A DNA stretch of 64,000 bases from CAVVSD01 sp963757125 (GCA_963757125.1 CAVWQP010000004.1:620001-684000); one strand, 5' to 3'. Counted from the first letter of the stretch, positions 23,317 to 32,645 are shown. Notes: a model not told the origin generated them from the sequence alone. Numbers and translations are program-made.

Positions 23317-24663
23317 TCAGTGGCGCGGCAGCCACGCCCCGCCGCCGGCCGGGCCGACGATCCGGCCGTCCTCGAACACGCGGCGGCCGCGCAGGTAGGT
23401 CGCCTCGACGCGGCCCGCGAACGACCACCCGTCGAACGGGCTCCAGTCCGCGGCGGATGGCGTGTCGGCCGCGCGGTACGTCCACGGCGTGCGCGCGTCG
23501 AACACCGCGATGTCGGCATCCAGGCCGACCGCGAGCCGGCCCTTGCGATCGCCGAGGCCGAAGATCTCGGCCGGGCGCCAGGTCAGGTGGCCGATCAGGT
23601 CGGCCAGCGGGAAGTCCCGCTGCAGTCCCGCGGTGACGATGCCCGCCAGGAAGCTCTCCAGCCCCGGCATGCCCGCCGACGCCTCCAGCATCGGCCGGCG
23701 CTTCGTGTCCACCGGCCAGGGCGCGTGATCGGTCGACACCGACTCGATCCCGCCCTCCCGCAGGAGCGTCCACAGCCCCTCGTGGGCGATCTCGTCGCGG
23801 ATCGGCGGGTTCACCTTGGCGATCGCCCCGAGCCGCGCCACGTCCGTCTCGCTCAGGAGGAGGTAGTGCACGCAGGTCTCGCCCGACACCGCCGCGCCCA
23901 GTCCCCGGTAGAACTCGACGAGCCGGAACGTGTGCGGGTGCGTGCAGTGGGCCAGGTGCAGGCGCGCCCCCGTCCAGTAGGCGAAGTCCAGCAGCTTCGC
24001 CGAGGCGGCGGTCTCCGAGACCGGCGGGTGGGACTCGCCGTGCGCGAGCGCGTCGTCCTCGCGACCGTCGCGAAGCGGCCCGAGTCGGTGCTCGACCACC
24101 TCCTGCAGCTCGTTGTGCACGACGACGGGGACCCCGGCGCCCGCGAGCACCTCGAACGCCGCCAGCAGGTCGCCGTCCGCGATCCGGGGGAACCGGCGCG
24201 CGTCGTACTCGAAGAGCGAGAACTTGAAGGCGCAGACGCCGCCCTCGATGAGCTCGGCCAGCACGCCCACGCCGTCGACCTTGGGCATCGTCCCGTAGAG
24301 GCCGACGTCGACGATCGCCCCTTCGGAGACCTGGCGGATCTTCTCGTCGAGCCGCTCGCGCCCCATGACGGGCTCGGTGCGGTCGTAGGGCATGTCGACG
24401 ATCGTCGTCACCCCGCCGTACGCCGCACTCGCCGTCGTGCTCGTGAGGTCCTCCGTCTCGAAGCTGCCCGCGTGGACGTGCGTGTCGACGACGCCCGGCA
24501 TGAGCCAGCGACCCGAGAGGTCGTGGACCTCCGCCGCGTCCGGGAGCGGCTCGCCGGGGCCGAGGACGGCCGAGATCCGTCCCGCGGTGACCGCGAGGGC
24601 GCCGCCGGCGACGACCCGGTCCTCGAGGACGAGGTCGCCGCGCAGCAGGAGGTCGTGCGTCAT
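23317..24663 (-). CDS. Dihydroorotase/hydantoinase-family amidohydrolase
   Basis: The 448-residue protein keeps the binuclear metal site of cyclic amidohydrolases: DTHVHAG (HxH, near residue 60), carboxylated Lys in AFKFSLFEYD (near 150), PVVVHNE (His), LHLAHCTHP (His) and STDHAPWP (Asp). This suits allantoinase, hydantoinase or dihydropyrimidinase; the sequence alone does not choose between them. ATG 24663 overlaps the TatD stop (ATGA). It is the last gene of the dehydrogenase-TatD-amidohydrolase operon and converges on the quinone reductase gene. Confidence 0.85.
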   Translation of the reverse strand: MTHDLLLRGDLVLEDRVVAGGALAVTAGRISAVLGPGEPLPDAAEVHDLSGRWLMPGVVDTHVHAGSFETEDLTSTTASAAYGGVTTIVDMPYDRTEPVMGRERLDEKIRQVSEGAIVDVGLYGTMPKVDGVGVLAELIEGGVCAFKFSLFEYDARRFPRIADGDLLAAFEVLAGAGVPVVVHNELQEVVEHRLGPLRDGREDDALAHGESHPPVSETAASAKLLDFAYWTGARLHLAHCTHPHTFRLVEFYRGLGAAVSGETCVHYLLLSETDVARLGAIAKVNPPIRDEIAHEGLWTLLREGGIESVSTDHAPWPVDTKRRPMLEASAGMPGLESFLAGIVTAGLQRDFPLADLIGHLTWRPAEIFGLGDRKGRLAVGLDADIAVFDARTPWTYRAADTPSAADWSPFDGWSFAGRVEATYLRGRRVFEDGRIVGPAGGGAWLPRH

Positions 24664-25463
24664 CCGATCGCCGGCAGCGCGCGATGCAGGTTCTCGACGG
24701 AGCGCGCGAAGACCTCCTCGGGCTCGGCGCCGCGGATCCGCGCGACCGTCTCCCCGACCCGCGTCAGATCGGCCGGCACGCTTCGCGCGCGCCCGGCGCC
24801 GTCGTACGGCAGCCATGGGGCGTCCGTCTCGAGCAGGAGCGCCTCGTCGGGGATCGATCGCACGGTGTCGTACCAGCCGCCGGGGTCCGGATACGTGACG
24901 CTCGAGCCGATCGAGAACGTGAAGTTCAGATCGACGTAGCGCTCGACGTCCTCCGGCGTTCCCTCGAAGAACTGGACGCAGCCGCCGAGCCGGCCCATCC
25001 CCTCCTCGGCGAGGATGCGGGTCACGGCATCGTGCGCGCCGCAGCTGTGGATGATCACGGGCAGCTGGAGCTCCTGCGCGAGGACGAGCTGGGACCGGAA
25101 CGCATCCTGCTGGACACGCTGGAGCTCCGGGTCGTCGTACGAGAGCTTCAGCCACTTGTTCTCGACGAAGTCCAGCCCGATCTCGCCGAGCGCGACGACC
25201 GAGCCGCTGCGCGCGAGCTCCTTGAGCCCCTCGACCGGCGGGCCCTCCGGGTGATCCTGGGCCATCCACGGGTGCAGGCCGACCGCCGCGACGACGCCGT
25301 CGTGCGCCTCGGCGATGTCCACGGCCCTGGCCGACGTGGCGAGGTCCATCCCCACCGTCACCAGGAGCTCGATGCCCGCCGCCGTCGCGCCGTCCAGCGC
25401 GGAGGACAGCTCGTCCGACGACAGCGCGTCGAGGTGGCAGTGCGCGTCCGCTCGTTCAGTCAT
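24660..25463 (-). CDS. TatD-family metal-dependent hydrolase
   Basis: The 267-residue protein has the TatD ligands: DAHCHLDAL (His, His), ALGEIGLDF (Glu), PVIIHSCG (His) and LLLETDAPWLP (Asp), in the expected order along a TIM barrel. TatD proteins are reported as 3'-5' DNA exonucleases or general phosphodiesterases. Here, sandwiched between a dehydrogenase and a cyclic amidohydrolase, it may instead act on a small molecule such as a lactone or amide. Its ATG lies just inside the end of the upstream dehydrogenase gene. Confidence 0.85.
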   Translation of the reverse strand: MTERADAHCHLDALSSDELSSALDGATAAGIELLVTVGMDLATSARAVDIAEAHDGVVAAVGLHPWMAQDHPEGPPVEGLKELARSGSVVALGEIGLDFVENKWLKLSYDDPELQRVQQDAFRSQLVLAQELQLPVIIHSCGAHDAVTRILAEEGMGRLGGCVQFFEGTPEDVERYVDLNFTFSIGSSVTYPDPGGWYDTVRSIPDEALLLETDAPWLPYDGAGRARSVPADLTRVGETVARIRGAEPEEVFARSVENLHRALPAIG

Positions 25464-26464
25464 AGGTGAGGATCACCGCCAGGGTCTGGTCGAGGTGCCC
25501 GATCGAGCAGCTCGAAGGCCTCGGGCGCCTTCGCGAAGGGGATGCGGTGGCTGATCATCATCTCCGGGTGCATGCTCGGGAGGAGGTCGAGGGCCGTCTG
25601 CAGCTTGCGCCCCAGGTCCCAGCGCGGCTGCAGCCCGGAGCCCGCGTACAGGACGCTCGAGCTCACGAGCTTGAGGCGCTGGGAGTAGAACTGCGGCGCG
25701 AGCACGAGCGGGATCTGCTTGGAGCCGTACCACCCGACGACGCACACGTCGGCCTCCAGCCCGCAGACGTCGATCGCCAGCTGCAGTCCCGCGGCGGCGC
25801 CGCTGGCCTCGATGCTCACGTCGGCGCCGCGGCCGTCGCTCGCCTCCATGACCGCGGCGACCGCGTCGTCGGGGTGCACCGCGACGTCGGCGCCGAGCTT
25901 CAGCGCGATGTCGCGCCGGTACTCGAACGGGTCGACGACGACGAGCGTGCCCGCCGTGCGACGCGCGAGCAGCGCGCAGAACATGCCGACGATCCCGAGG
26001 CCCGCGACGACGACGACATCGCCGAGGCGGACGGGGACGTCCAGCAGGGCGGTCAGCGCGACGTCGGCGTTGTTGCCCAGCACGCCGATCTCCGGCGGGT
26101 CGAACTCCGGGATGCGGTAGACGAGCTCCGGGTCCGTGGCGTCGATCGTGTAGACGTCCTGGTGGGGGTAACGGCAGAAGACGAGGTCGCCCTCGCCGTA
26201 GCCCGAGCTGCGACCGGCGTCGATGACGCGCCCGACGCTCTGATAGCCGTACTTGACGGGGAGGTCCCAGCGTCCCTCGCAGGTCGACGGCGTCATCGCC
26301 TGGTCTCCGGGACCGAGGCCGTGGTAGAGCACGAGCTCGGTGCCGGTGCTGATCCCGGAGGCGATCGCCTTGACGCGTATCTCGTGCGGCGCGGGGTCGG
26401 GAGCGGTGTCCGGTCGTAGCTCGGCGTGCCGCACGCGCGGCATCCAGAGGGCCGTGGCATCCAT
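25456..26464 (-). CDS. Zinc-type MDR dehydrogenase, frameshifted near the end
   Basis: The protein resembles medium-chain dehydrogenases acting on polyols or alcohols: IASGISTGTELVLYHG near residue 35, KYGYQSVGRVIDAG, and the Rossmann stretch VVVVAGLGIVGMFCALLARR. The frame changes near 25501: as sequenced it ends RPDPGGDPHL, but removing one base gives GHLDQTLAVILTYD, the usual ending, and 335 residues. The classical zinc-binding GHE motif is not evident, so the enzyme may be zinc-free. It heads the operon with TatD and the amidohydrolase. Confidence 0.75.
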
Positions 26465-26509
26465 GGCCGGGGACCCTCTCAGATCCGTGACGCTGCATGA
26501 TTCCCTGCG

Positions 26510-27718
26510 ATGGCGGTCCCCGCCCGAGCCTCCGGGACGAGGGGCACGTACGTGCTGCTCGGCGCGCTCACCGCGTTCGGGCCGCTCTCGATGGACCTCT
26601 ACCTCCCCGCGCTCCCGGAGATGGCGCGGGACCTGCCCGCGTCGGCCTCCGCCGCGCAGCTGACGCTCACGACGTCGATGATCGGGCTGGCGCTCGGACA
26701 GGTGCTCGCGGGACCGGTCAGCGACGCGCGCGGCCGCCGGGGACCACTGCTCGTCGGCGTCGCGGTGTTCGCGCTGGCGTCGGCGCTCTGCGCGGTCGCG
26801 CCGTCGATCTGGGTGCTCCTCGTGCTGCGGCTGCTGCAGGGGATGGCGGGCGCGACCGGCCTGTCGATCGCCCGCGCGACCGTCCGCGACCTCTCCACCT
26901 CGGGCACGGAGACGGCGCGGATGTTCGCCCGCCTGTTCCTCGTGTCGGGGACCGTGCCGCTCGTGGCGCCGCTCGCCGGCGGCTTCATCCTGCGCGTGAC
27001 GGACTGGCGCGGCGTGTTCGGCCTGCTCGCGCTCATCGGCGTCGCGCTCTTCACGGTCGCCGCGCTCAAGCTGCCGGAGACCCTGCCGCCCGAGCAGCGT
27101 CGCCGCGGCGGTCTGCAGACGAGCCTCGCGGGCATGGGGATCCTCCTCCACGACCGCGCGTTCGTGACGCACACGCTCCTCTTCGGGCTGTCGTTCACGA
27201 CGGTCGCGACGTACCTCGCGGGCGCGTCGTTCCTCCTGCAGGACGTCCACGGCCTGTCGCCCGCCGCGTTCGGCGCGGTGGCGGCGGTGAACGGCGCGGG
27301 GCTCATCGCCGGCTCGCAGATCAGCGCCCGCTTCGTGCGGTCGTTCGGCCCGCGAAGGCTCATGGGCATCGGGCTGTCGATCGGCGCCGTGATGGCGACC
27401 GGGTTCTTCGTCGCGACGCTCGCCGGCGCCGGGCTGGCGGTCCTGCTGCCCTGCCTGTGGGTCCTCATCGCCAGCCGCGGCCTCGTCGGACCCAACGCGC
27501 AGGCGCTCGCGCTCGCCGACCATCCGGAGGTCGCGGGCACGGCCGCGGGCCTCGTGGGGGTGAGCCAGTTCGGGGCCGGCGCGCTCGTCGCGCCCCTCGT
27601 CGGCCTGGGCGGCACCCACGCGACGGTGCCGATGGCGGCGATCCTCGCCGGAACCGCCGTGGCGGCCGCGCTCCTGGCGACGGCGACGAGCGGCCGTCGC
27701 ACGCCCGTGCGCGTCTAG
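26510..27718 (+). CDS. Bcr/CflA-type drug exporter (MFS)
   Basis: This 402-residue, 12-helix transporter has the Bcr/CflA opening FGPLSMDLYLPALPEMARDL, motif A GPVSDARGRRGPLL and LQGMAGATGLSIARATVRDL in helix 4-5. Such proteins expel antibiotics, sulfonamides or dipeptides by proton antiport; the substrate here is unknown. ATG 26510 is eight bases after CATGAT, one mismatch from TATGAT. The stop overlaps the stop of the convergent SnoaL gene by 4 bp. Confidence 0.88.
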   Translation: MAVPARASGTRGTYVLLGALTAFGPLSMDLYLPALPEMARDLPASASAAQLTLTTSMIGLALGQVLAGPVSDARGRRGPLLVGVAVFALASALCAVAPSIWVLLVLRLLQGMAGATGLSIARATVRDLSTSGTETARMFARLFLVSGTVPLVAPLAGGFILRVTDWRGVFGLLALIGVALFTVAALKLPETLPPEQRRRGGLQTSLAGMGILLHDRAFVTHTLLFGLSFTTVATYLAGASFLLQDVHGLSPAAFGAVAAVNGAGLIAGSQISARFVRSFGPRRLMGIGLSIGAVMATGFFVATLAGAGLAVLLPCLWVLIASRGLVGPNAQALALADHPEVAGTAAGLVGVSQFGAGALVAPLVGLGGTHATVPMAAILAGTAVAAALLATATSGRRTPVRV

Positions 27719-28173
27719 CCCTTCAGCGTGCCCGCGCTGACCGCCATCGCCGTGTCCGACATCGGCGGCGGGCCGGCCTTGAACGGGATCGGGATCTCCT
27801 CGCGGCGCCTGAGCAGCCAGCGGTCGCCCTGCCTGACCGCGTCGTCGTGGTAGCGGGCGAGGATCGTGTTCTCGAAGTTCTGCGGGATCCAGACGACGTC
27901 GGTGTCGACCACCGCGGTCTGCCCGTCCTCGGAGAACTCGACGAGCGTCTGGGGGTTCATGTGCTTGCCCTCGTAGCCGTCGGGCAGGCACGTCCGCATG
28001 AACGCCATGATCGCGTCACGGCCCTCGAAGGCATGGCCGGGCGCGATCCACGCCGCGTCCTCGGTCCAGACCGTGGCGAGGCGCTCCCAGTCGCGGTCGT
28101 CGAACGCCATCGCGTACGTGACGACGAGGTCGCGGATCGCCTGCACCGCGACGAGTCTCTCCAGCGCGTCCAT
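27715..28173 (-). CDS. SnoaL-like protein (ring hydroxylase beta-like fold)
   Basis: The 152-residue protein starts with a helix AVQAIRDLVVTYAMAFDDRD then WERLATVWTEDAAWIAPGHA, FEGRDAIMAFMRTCLPDG, and a sheet with VDTDVVWIPQNF and GDRWLLRRREEIPIPF. This pattern suits the SnoaL_4 group, related to the small subunit of aromatic-ring dioxygenases and scytalone dehydratase. Substrate not known. The ATG is six bases after TAGGGT. Confidence 0.75.
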   Translation of the reverse strand: MDALERLVAVQAIRDLVVTYAMAFDDRDWERLATVWTEDAAWIAPGHAFEGRDAIMAFMRTCLPDGYEGKHMNPQTLVEFSEDGQTAVVDTDVVWIPQNFENTILARYHDDAVRQGDRWLLRRREEIPIPFKAGPPPMSDTAMAVSAGTLKG

Positions 28174-28179
28174 GGCGCG

Positions 28180-28185
28180 ACCCTA
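28180..28185 (-). promoter_or_regulatory. -10 box TAGGGT, leaderless type
   Basis: On the minus strand TAGGGT-N6-ATG precedes the SnoaL gene. The 16 bases from TAGGGT through the start codon and the next G are identical to those at the GNAT gene at 29447. Confidence 0.55.
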
Positions 28186-28914
28186 CGCGCCCGGCGCCCT
28201 GCCGGCGGCGACCTCGAACAGCGCCGTGACCTCGTCGGCGCTCACCGGCTCCAGCAGCGACTCGGACAGCAGCTCCTCGACGTCCGGGTAGCCGGTCGCC
28301 CGCAGCTCCGCTGCCGCGGCCTCCAGGTCGTAGTGCGTCTCGCGCCGCCCGGGCACACCGTCCTCCAGCACGAGCCAGAACGCGCCGGGGCGCCCCTCGT
28401 ACGGCCGGCCGACGCTCCCGGCGTTGACGTAGCCGTCGCGGTGGAACTGCTGATGCGTGTGTCCGCCGACGACCAGCGACCCGCCGGCGCCCGCGAGCGC
28501 ATCGCGGAGGACATCGTCGGGCGTCGCCCGGGTCAGCACCTCGTCGACCCGCCGGGGCGAGCCGTGGCAGAAGACCACGCCGTCGAGCGTGTCGCGGATC
28601 GGCCAGGAGGCGATCGCGGCCGCCCATCCGGCGTCGAGCGCCGCCGCGCTCCAGCGCGCCGCGCGACCCGGCGGATCGTCGCCGACAGCGTGCCCGGCGA
28701 GGACGGCCAGAGCCTCGTGCTCGGCATTGCCCGCGATCCACGTCACGGGTTCGGGGCGGGCGGCGAGCAGCTCGAGCGCCGCGCGCGGCTGCGGCCCGCC
28801 GACGACGTCGCCCGCGACGACGATCGCATCGACTCGCGCCTCTGAGATCTCCGCGAGCACCGCCCGCAGCGCGGGCGCGTTGCCGTGGACGTCGGCGACG
28901 ACCGCGATCCGCAT
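28183..28914 (-). CDS. Metallophosphoesterase
   Basis: The 243-residue protein has calcineurin-like motifs in order: VVADVHGNAPAL (Asp, His), VVAGDVVGGP (Asp), IAGNAEHEAL, CHGSPR and VVGGHTHQQF. The usual GNHD/E block reads GNAE, so the histidine ligand or proton donor is Ala; some members of this subgroup share such a change. It likely cleaves a phosphomono- or diester in the cytoplasm. It overlaps the upstream GNAT stop (ATGA), so the two genes are coupled. Confidence 0.85.
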   Translation of the reverse strand: MRIAVVADVHGNAPALRAVLAEISEARVDAIVVAGDVVGGPQPRAALELLAARPEPVTWIAGNAEHEALAVLAGHAVGDDPPGRAARWSAAALDAGWAAAIASWPIRDTLDGVVFCHGSPRRVDEVLTRATPDDVLRDALAGAGGSLVVGGHTHQQFHRDGYVNAGSVGRPYEGRPGAFWLVLEDGVPGRRETHYDLEAAAAELRATGYPDVEELLSESLLEPVSADEVTALFEVAAGRAPGA

Positions 28915-29447
28915 CAGGCGGCAGCGGGCTCCCACACGTCGACGACCCGATCGATGAGCGGGTTGTGGATCGTGAAGCCGACGTGCATCCCCAGCTTGCG
29001 CGCCACCGACTGCGAGCGCTCGTTGTCGGGATGGATGATCGACATGAGGTCCGTCGCTCCCAGACGCACCAGTGCGTCGTCGCGCGCGGCGAGCGCCGCC
29101 TCGGTCGCGTAGCCGCGGCCCCACGATTCGCGCCCCAGCCGCCACCCCAGCTCGGGCCTGCCCTGGACGTCGGGCAGGAACGGCGGCGGGTAGGCGAGGC
29201 CGACGAAGCCGATCATGTGGCCGTCGAGCGCCTCGCCGTCGGCGACCTCGACCGCCCACGCGCCGAAGCCGTGCTGCTCCCAGTGGCCGACCATCGCGCC
29301 CTGGAAGCCCTCCACGGTCGCGTCGTCGACCGGCCGGTTCAGGAACTGCGTGACCTCGGGATCGCGGTTGATCGCGGCCATCGGGGCCTCGTCCTCAGGG
29401 CGCCAGCGGCGCAGCAGCAGACGTGCGGTCCGCACCTCGGAGGCCAT
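28914..29447 (-). CDS. GNAT acetyltransferase, RimJ/RimL type
   Basis: The 177-residue protein has RTARLLLRRWRPEDEAPM at the start, GWRLGRESWGRGYATEAALA (the acetyl-CoA-binding segment) and NERSQSVARKLGMHVGFT near the end. These are hallmarks of the RimJ/RimL group, which acetylates N-terminal amines or small molecules. The target is unknown. It is the first gene in a unit with a metallophosphoesterase. Confidence 0.88.
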   Translation of the reverse strand: MASEVRTARLLLRRWRPEDEAPMAAINRDPEVTQFLNRPVDDATVEGFQGAMVGHWEQHGFGAWAVEVADGEALDGHMIGFVGLAYPPPFLPDVQGRPELGWRLGRESWGRGYATEAALAARDDALVRLGATDLMSIIHPDNERSQSVARKLGMHVGFTIHNPLIDRVVDVWEPAAA

Positions 29448-29453
29448 GGCGCG

Positions 29454-29459
29454 ACCCTA
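29454..29459 (-). promoter_or_regulatory. -10 box TAGGGT, leaderless type
   Basis: Minus-strand TAGGGT-N6-ATG for the GNAT gene at 29447, in the same 16-base arrangement as at 28170-28185. Confidence 0.55.
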
Positions 29460-29536
29460 TCCCGGGTAGCGAACCCCCATGCATCGCCCTCGCGGCGAAG
29501 GGCCCGACGACGAGGACGGCGCGTAGCGCCGGACCG

Positions 29537-29589
29537 CACGGGGAAGTCCCTTTCCAACGGAGTGAACGAAACAGGGAGGAGTCCCCGTG
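29537..29589 (+). promoter_or_regulatory. Leader hairpin that would mask the ribosome-binding site and start codon
   Basis: CACGGGGA (29537-29544) pairs with TCCCCGTG (29582-29589), whose last three bases are the GTG start. An inner stem pairs TCCCT (29547-29551) with AGGGA (29573-29577), part of the ribosome-binding site AGGGAGGAG. The loop is 21 nt. Two further hairpins lie upstream at 29484-29498 and 29518-29530. The leader may control translation of the coiled-coil protein gene. Confidence 0.5.
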
Positions 29590-30072
29590 TCCACTGCAGC
29601 GATCATCGTGATCGTCGTCGTCGTGCTCGCCTTGCTGGTGCTGCTGGCTGTCGTCCTGCCGCGTATGCGCGCCCGGCGTGCCGAGGCACAGCGCGAGCGC
29701 GAGTTGGAGCGCCGCCGCGACCAGGAGGTCGAGCGTCACCGCGGCGAAGCCGAGGTGCGCGGGCTGCGCGCGGAGGAGGCCGAGCAGCGGGCGACGATCG
29801 CGGCGAAGGAGGCCGAGGTCGAGCGGGCCCAGGCGGACGCGCACGAGGCCCGTGCGAGCCTGCACGAGCGAGGGCTCGCCGACGACGAGCTCATGGGCGA
29901 TCGCGACACCGCCCGCACCGATGAGCGCATCGGCGAGCGCGATCCCGGCCGCTTCGACCGCGACGCCGACGCCCCCGAGGCCGAGGGCGAGCGCCCGATC
30001 GCGTCCTCGACGACGCCAGGTTCCGAGTACGAGCAGGGCCGCCGCGACGAGGCGCGTGACGAGGGGCGCTGA
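29587..30072 (+). CDS. Single-helix membrane protein with a coiled-coil tail
   Basis: Residues 4-25 (AAIIVIVVVVLALLVLLAVV) form one membrane helix, followed at once by basic residues. Residues 30-100 are a charged heptad-like region rich in Glu, Arg and Ala, typical of a coiled coil, and the last 60 are acidic, polar and probably disordered. It likely sits in the membrane with its tail in the cytoplasm. I do not recognise a family. A strong GGGAGGAG precedes the GTG, but a hairpin in the leader would mask both. Confidence 0.7.
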   Translation: MSTAAIIVIVVVVLALLVLLAVVLPRMRARRAEAQRERELERRRDQEVERHRGEAEVRGLRAEEAEQRATIAAKEAEVERAQADAHEARASLHERGLADDELMGDRDTARTDERIGERDPGRFDRDADAPEAEGERPIASSTTPGSEYEQGRRDEARDEGR

Positions 30073-30079
30073 GCCGCAG

Positions 30080-30085
30080 TAGGTT
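30080..30085 (+). promoter_or_regulatory. -10 box TAGGTT, leaderless type
   Basis: TAGGTT-N6-GTG at the amidase gene (GTG 30092), with no ribosome-binding site. Confidence 0.55.
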
Positions 30086-30091
30086 GCCTCG

Positions 30092-31471
30092 GTGCTCGAC
30101 GCCGAGGCTGCATTCGCAGGGATCGCAGGCCAGGTCGAGCTCATGCGCCGAGGCGACGCCTCGGCGCGCGAGCTGGCCGACCTCGCGCTTGCCCGGATCG
30201 CCGCGCTCGATCCCCAGCTCAACGCCTTCGGCGCCGTCCACGCCGATCGCGCGCTGACGGAGGCCGACGCGGCCGACCGCCGGCGCGCCGCGGGCGAGGA
30301 CGGACCGCTGCTGGGCGTGCCGATCGCGGTCAAGGACGAGATCGACATCGGCGGCCACGTCACGAGCCGGGGGACCGATGCGTTCACCGTCCCCGCGGCG
30401 GCCGACGCCGAGGTGGTCCGCCGCCTGCGTGCCGCGGGCGCGGTCATCGTCGGCAAGACGAAGATGCCCGAGCTCGGGCTCTGGCCGTTCACGGAGTCGG
30501 TGACCTGGGGCGTCACCCGCAACCCGTGGGACACCGGCCGGACGCCCGGCGGGTCCAGCGGCGGGTCCGCCGCAGCGGTCGCGGCCGGGATCGTGCCCGC
30601 CGCACTCGCCGCCGACGGCGCGGGCTCGATCCGCATCCCGGCCGCCTGCACCGGTCTCTTCGGCCTCAAGCCGCAACGCGACCGCGTCCCCCGCGCGCCG
30701 CACGACCAGGACGGCAGCCACTGGATCGTCTTCGGCGCGCTCACGCGCTCCGTCCTCGACTCCGGGATCATGCTCGACGCGCTCACGGAGTCGGCCGGGA
30801 CGTACACCGCCGCCGCCCGCGCCGAGCCCGGTCCGCTGCGGATCGCCGTGTCCGAGGCGTTCCCGCCCGGCGTCCTCGGCCGCCTGGCCCCCGACGTCCG
30901 CGACGCGCTGCACGACACCGCCGACGTCCTGCGACGGCTCGGCCACACGGTCGTCGAGCGCGACGTCGACTTCGGGCCGCGCGACACCGCGATCATCCTC
31001 GCGCTGCTGTTCCGCGGCGTGCGCGACATCGTCTCCGAGACCGAGCGCCCTGGGCGCCTCGAGCGCCGCAGCCGCGCGTTCGCCCGCCCGGGCGCGCTCG
31101 TCCCGGACCGGATGCGCGAGCGGCTGCTCGAGGCCGAGCGGCGGCTCGCCGTCCGGGTCGGGACGATCTTCGACGACCACGACGTGCTGCTGACGCCGGT
31201 CATGTCGCAGCCGGCGCCGCGCGCGGGCCTCATGGAGGGCCGCGGCGCGACGGTGACCTACCTCTGGGAGTCGGGCTGGGTGCCGTTCAACGTCCTGTGG
31301 AACTCGACCGGTCAACCGGCCGCGTCGGTCCCGGCCGGCTTCTCCGGCGAGGGGCTGCCGCTCGCGGTGCAGATCGTCGGGCGCCCGGACGCCGAGCCGA
31401 CGCTGCTGTCGCTCGCGGCACAGCTCGAGACCGCCCGCCCGTGGGCGGAACGGCGGCCTCCGGTGTCCTGA
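30092..31471 (+). CDS. Amidase-signature hydrolase
   Basis: The 459-residue protein has the amidase-signature Ser-Ser-Lys triad: IAVKDEIDIGG (Lys, near residue 83), PGGSSGGSAAAVAAG (the cis-Ser, near 155) and ADGAGSIRIPAACTGLFGLK (the nucleophile, near 180). The family splits amides, including indoleacetamide, nylon oligomers and misacylated tRNA. No gatB partner is nearby and the C-terminus differs from GatA, so a catabolic or detoxifying amidase is more likely. It converges on the histidine kinase gene. Confidence 0.9.
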   Translation: MLDAEAAFAGIAGQVELMRRGDASARELADLALARIAALDPQLNAFGAVHADRALTEADAADRRRAAGEDGPLLGVPIAVKDEIDIGGHVTSRGTDAFTVPAAADAEVVRRLRAAGAVIVGKTKMPELGLWPFTESVTWGVTRNPWDTGRTPGGSSGGSAAAVAAGIVPAALAADGAGSIRIPAACTGLFGLKPQRDRVPRAPHDQDGSHWIVFGALTRSVLDSGIMLDALTESAGTYTAAARAEPGPLRIAVSEAFPPGVLGRLAPDVRDALHDTADVLRRLGHTVVERDVDFGPRDTAIILALLFRGVRDIVSETERPGRLERRSRAFARPGALVPDRMRERLLEAERRLAVRVGTIFDDHDVLLTPVMSQPAPRAGLMEGRGATVTYLWESGWVPFNVLWNSTGQPAASVPAGFSGEGLPLAVQIVGRPDAEPTLLSLAAQLETARPWAERRPPVS

Positions 31472-31474
31472 GCG

Positions 31475-32645
31475 TCAGGGCGCGGCGCGCAGCCGCATCC
31501 GTACCCGTGTCCCCCCGTCGGAGTCGGCGACCCAGATCCGGCCGCCGTGGGCCTCGACGATCGCACGCGAGATGGCCAGGCCCAGCCCGGCCCCGCCGTC
31601 GCTGCGCGCCGGGTCCAGCCGGTGGAACGGGTCGAACACGCGCAGGCGCTCCTCGGCGGGGATGCCCGTGCCCGTGTCGGCGACCTCGATCTCGACCCCG
31701 TCGTCCACGCGCTCGGCGCGCACCGTCACCGCGCCGTCGGGCGGGGTGTGGCGCAGCGCGTTCTGGATGAGGTTGAAGAGCACCCGCTGCAGCCGCGCGC
31801 GGTCGCCGATCGCGAGCGGGTCGCCCGCGTCGAGCACGGCGCGCACGTCCACGGAGGACGCGGCGGCCTGCGGGCGCATCGCCTCGACCGCCTCCTCGAC
31901 GAGCTCGCCCAGCGCGACCTGCTCCATGCTCCAGCGCAGCTCGCCGCTCTCCAGGCGGCTCAGCTCGAACAGGTCGTCGATGAGCTCGCCGAGCACGCGC
32001 ACGTGGGTCGCCATCCGGGCGACGTACTCCTCGGCGGTCGCGCCGTCGACCACGCCGTCCTCGATCGCCTCGCCGAGCAGCCGCAGCGACGTGACCGGCG
32101 TGCGCAGGTCGTGCGACACGGCGGCGACCAGCGCGCTGCGGGCGCGCTCCTCCCCGTCGAGCCGGGCGATCATCGCGTCGACGTCCGCGGCGAGGTCGGC
32201 CAGCTCGCCGCGCCCGTCGACGCCGGTGCGGACGTCACGGCGGCCGAGCGCGACGGCCGCGAGCGTCCCCCGGATCGCCTCGACGTCGCCCATGGCCCGC
32301 GCCGCGAGCAGGTAGGCGACCCAGAGCCCGAGCGTCGCGGCCCACGCGACGAGCATCGCGGTGAGGAAGGCGTCGTGGCCGGAGACGAACATCCGCACGA
32401 CGAACACGGCGACGACGATCGCCGCCTGGGCGACGACGAGCAGCGCGAGCGCGGAGAACTGCCGGCGCAACCCGCCGAGACCGGCGCGCCGCGCCACGAG
32501 CGCGTGCCCCGCCGCGACGGCGAGGAGCCCGAGCGGCGCGAGCAGCACGAACGTGTCCCGGCCGGCATTCGCCGCCGAGCGCCAGCGCCGCCGCGGCCGA
32601 TGCGGCCAGGGCGGCGAGCAGCGCGAAGGCGACGCTGCGGATCAT
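31475..32645 (-). CDS. Sensor histidine kinase, frameshifted near the N-terminus
   Basis: The kinase has two N-terminal membrane segments, a HAMP-like stretch, H-box AAVSHDLRTPVTSLRLLGEA, N-box FNLIQNALRHTPPDGAV, and G-boxes VADTGTGIPAEE and AGLGLAISRAIVEAHGG. A frame break at about 32570 splits the first helix (MIRSVAFALLAALAASAAA) from the rest (GRDTFVLLAPLGLLAVAAG); removing one base gives 389 residues. ATG 32645 overlaps the response regulator stop (ATGA). The signal it detects is unknown; little sequence lies outside the membrane. Confidence 0.85.
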
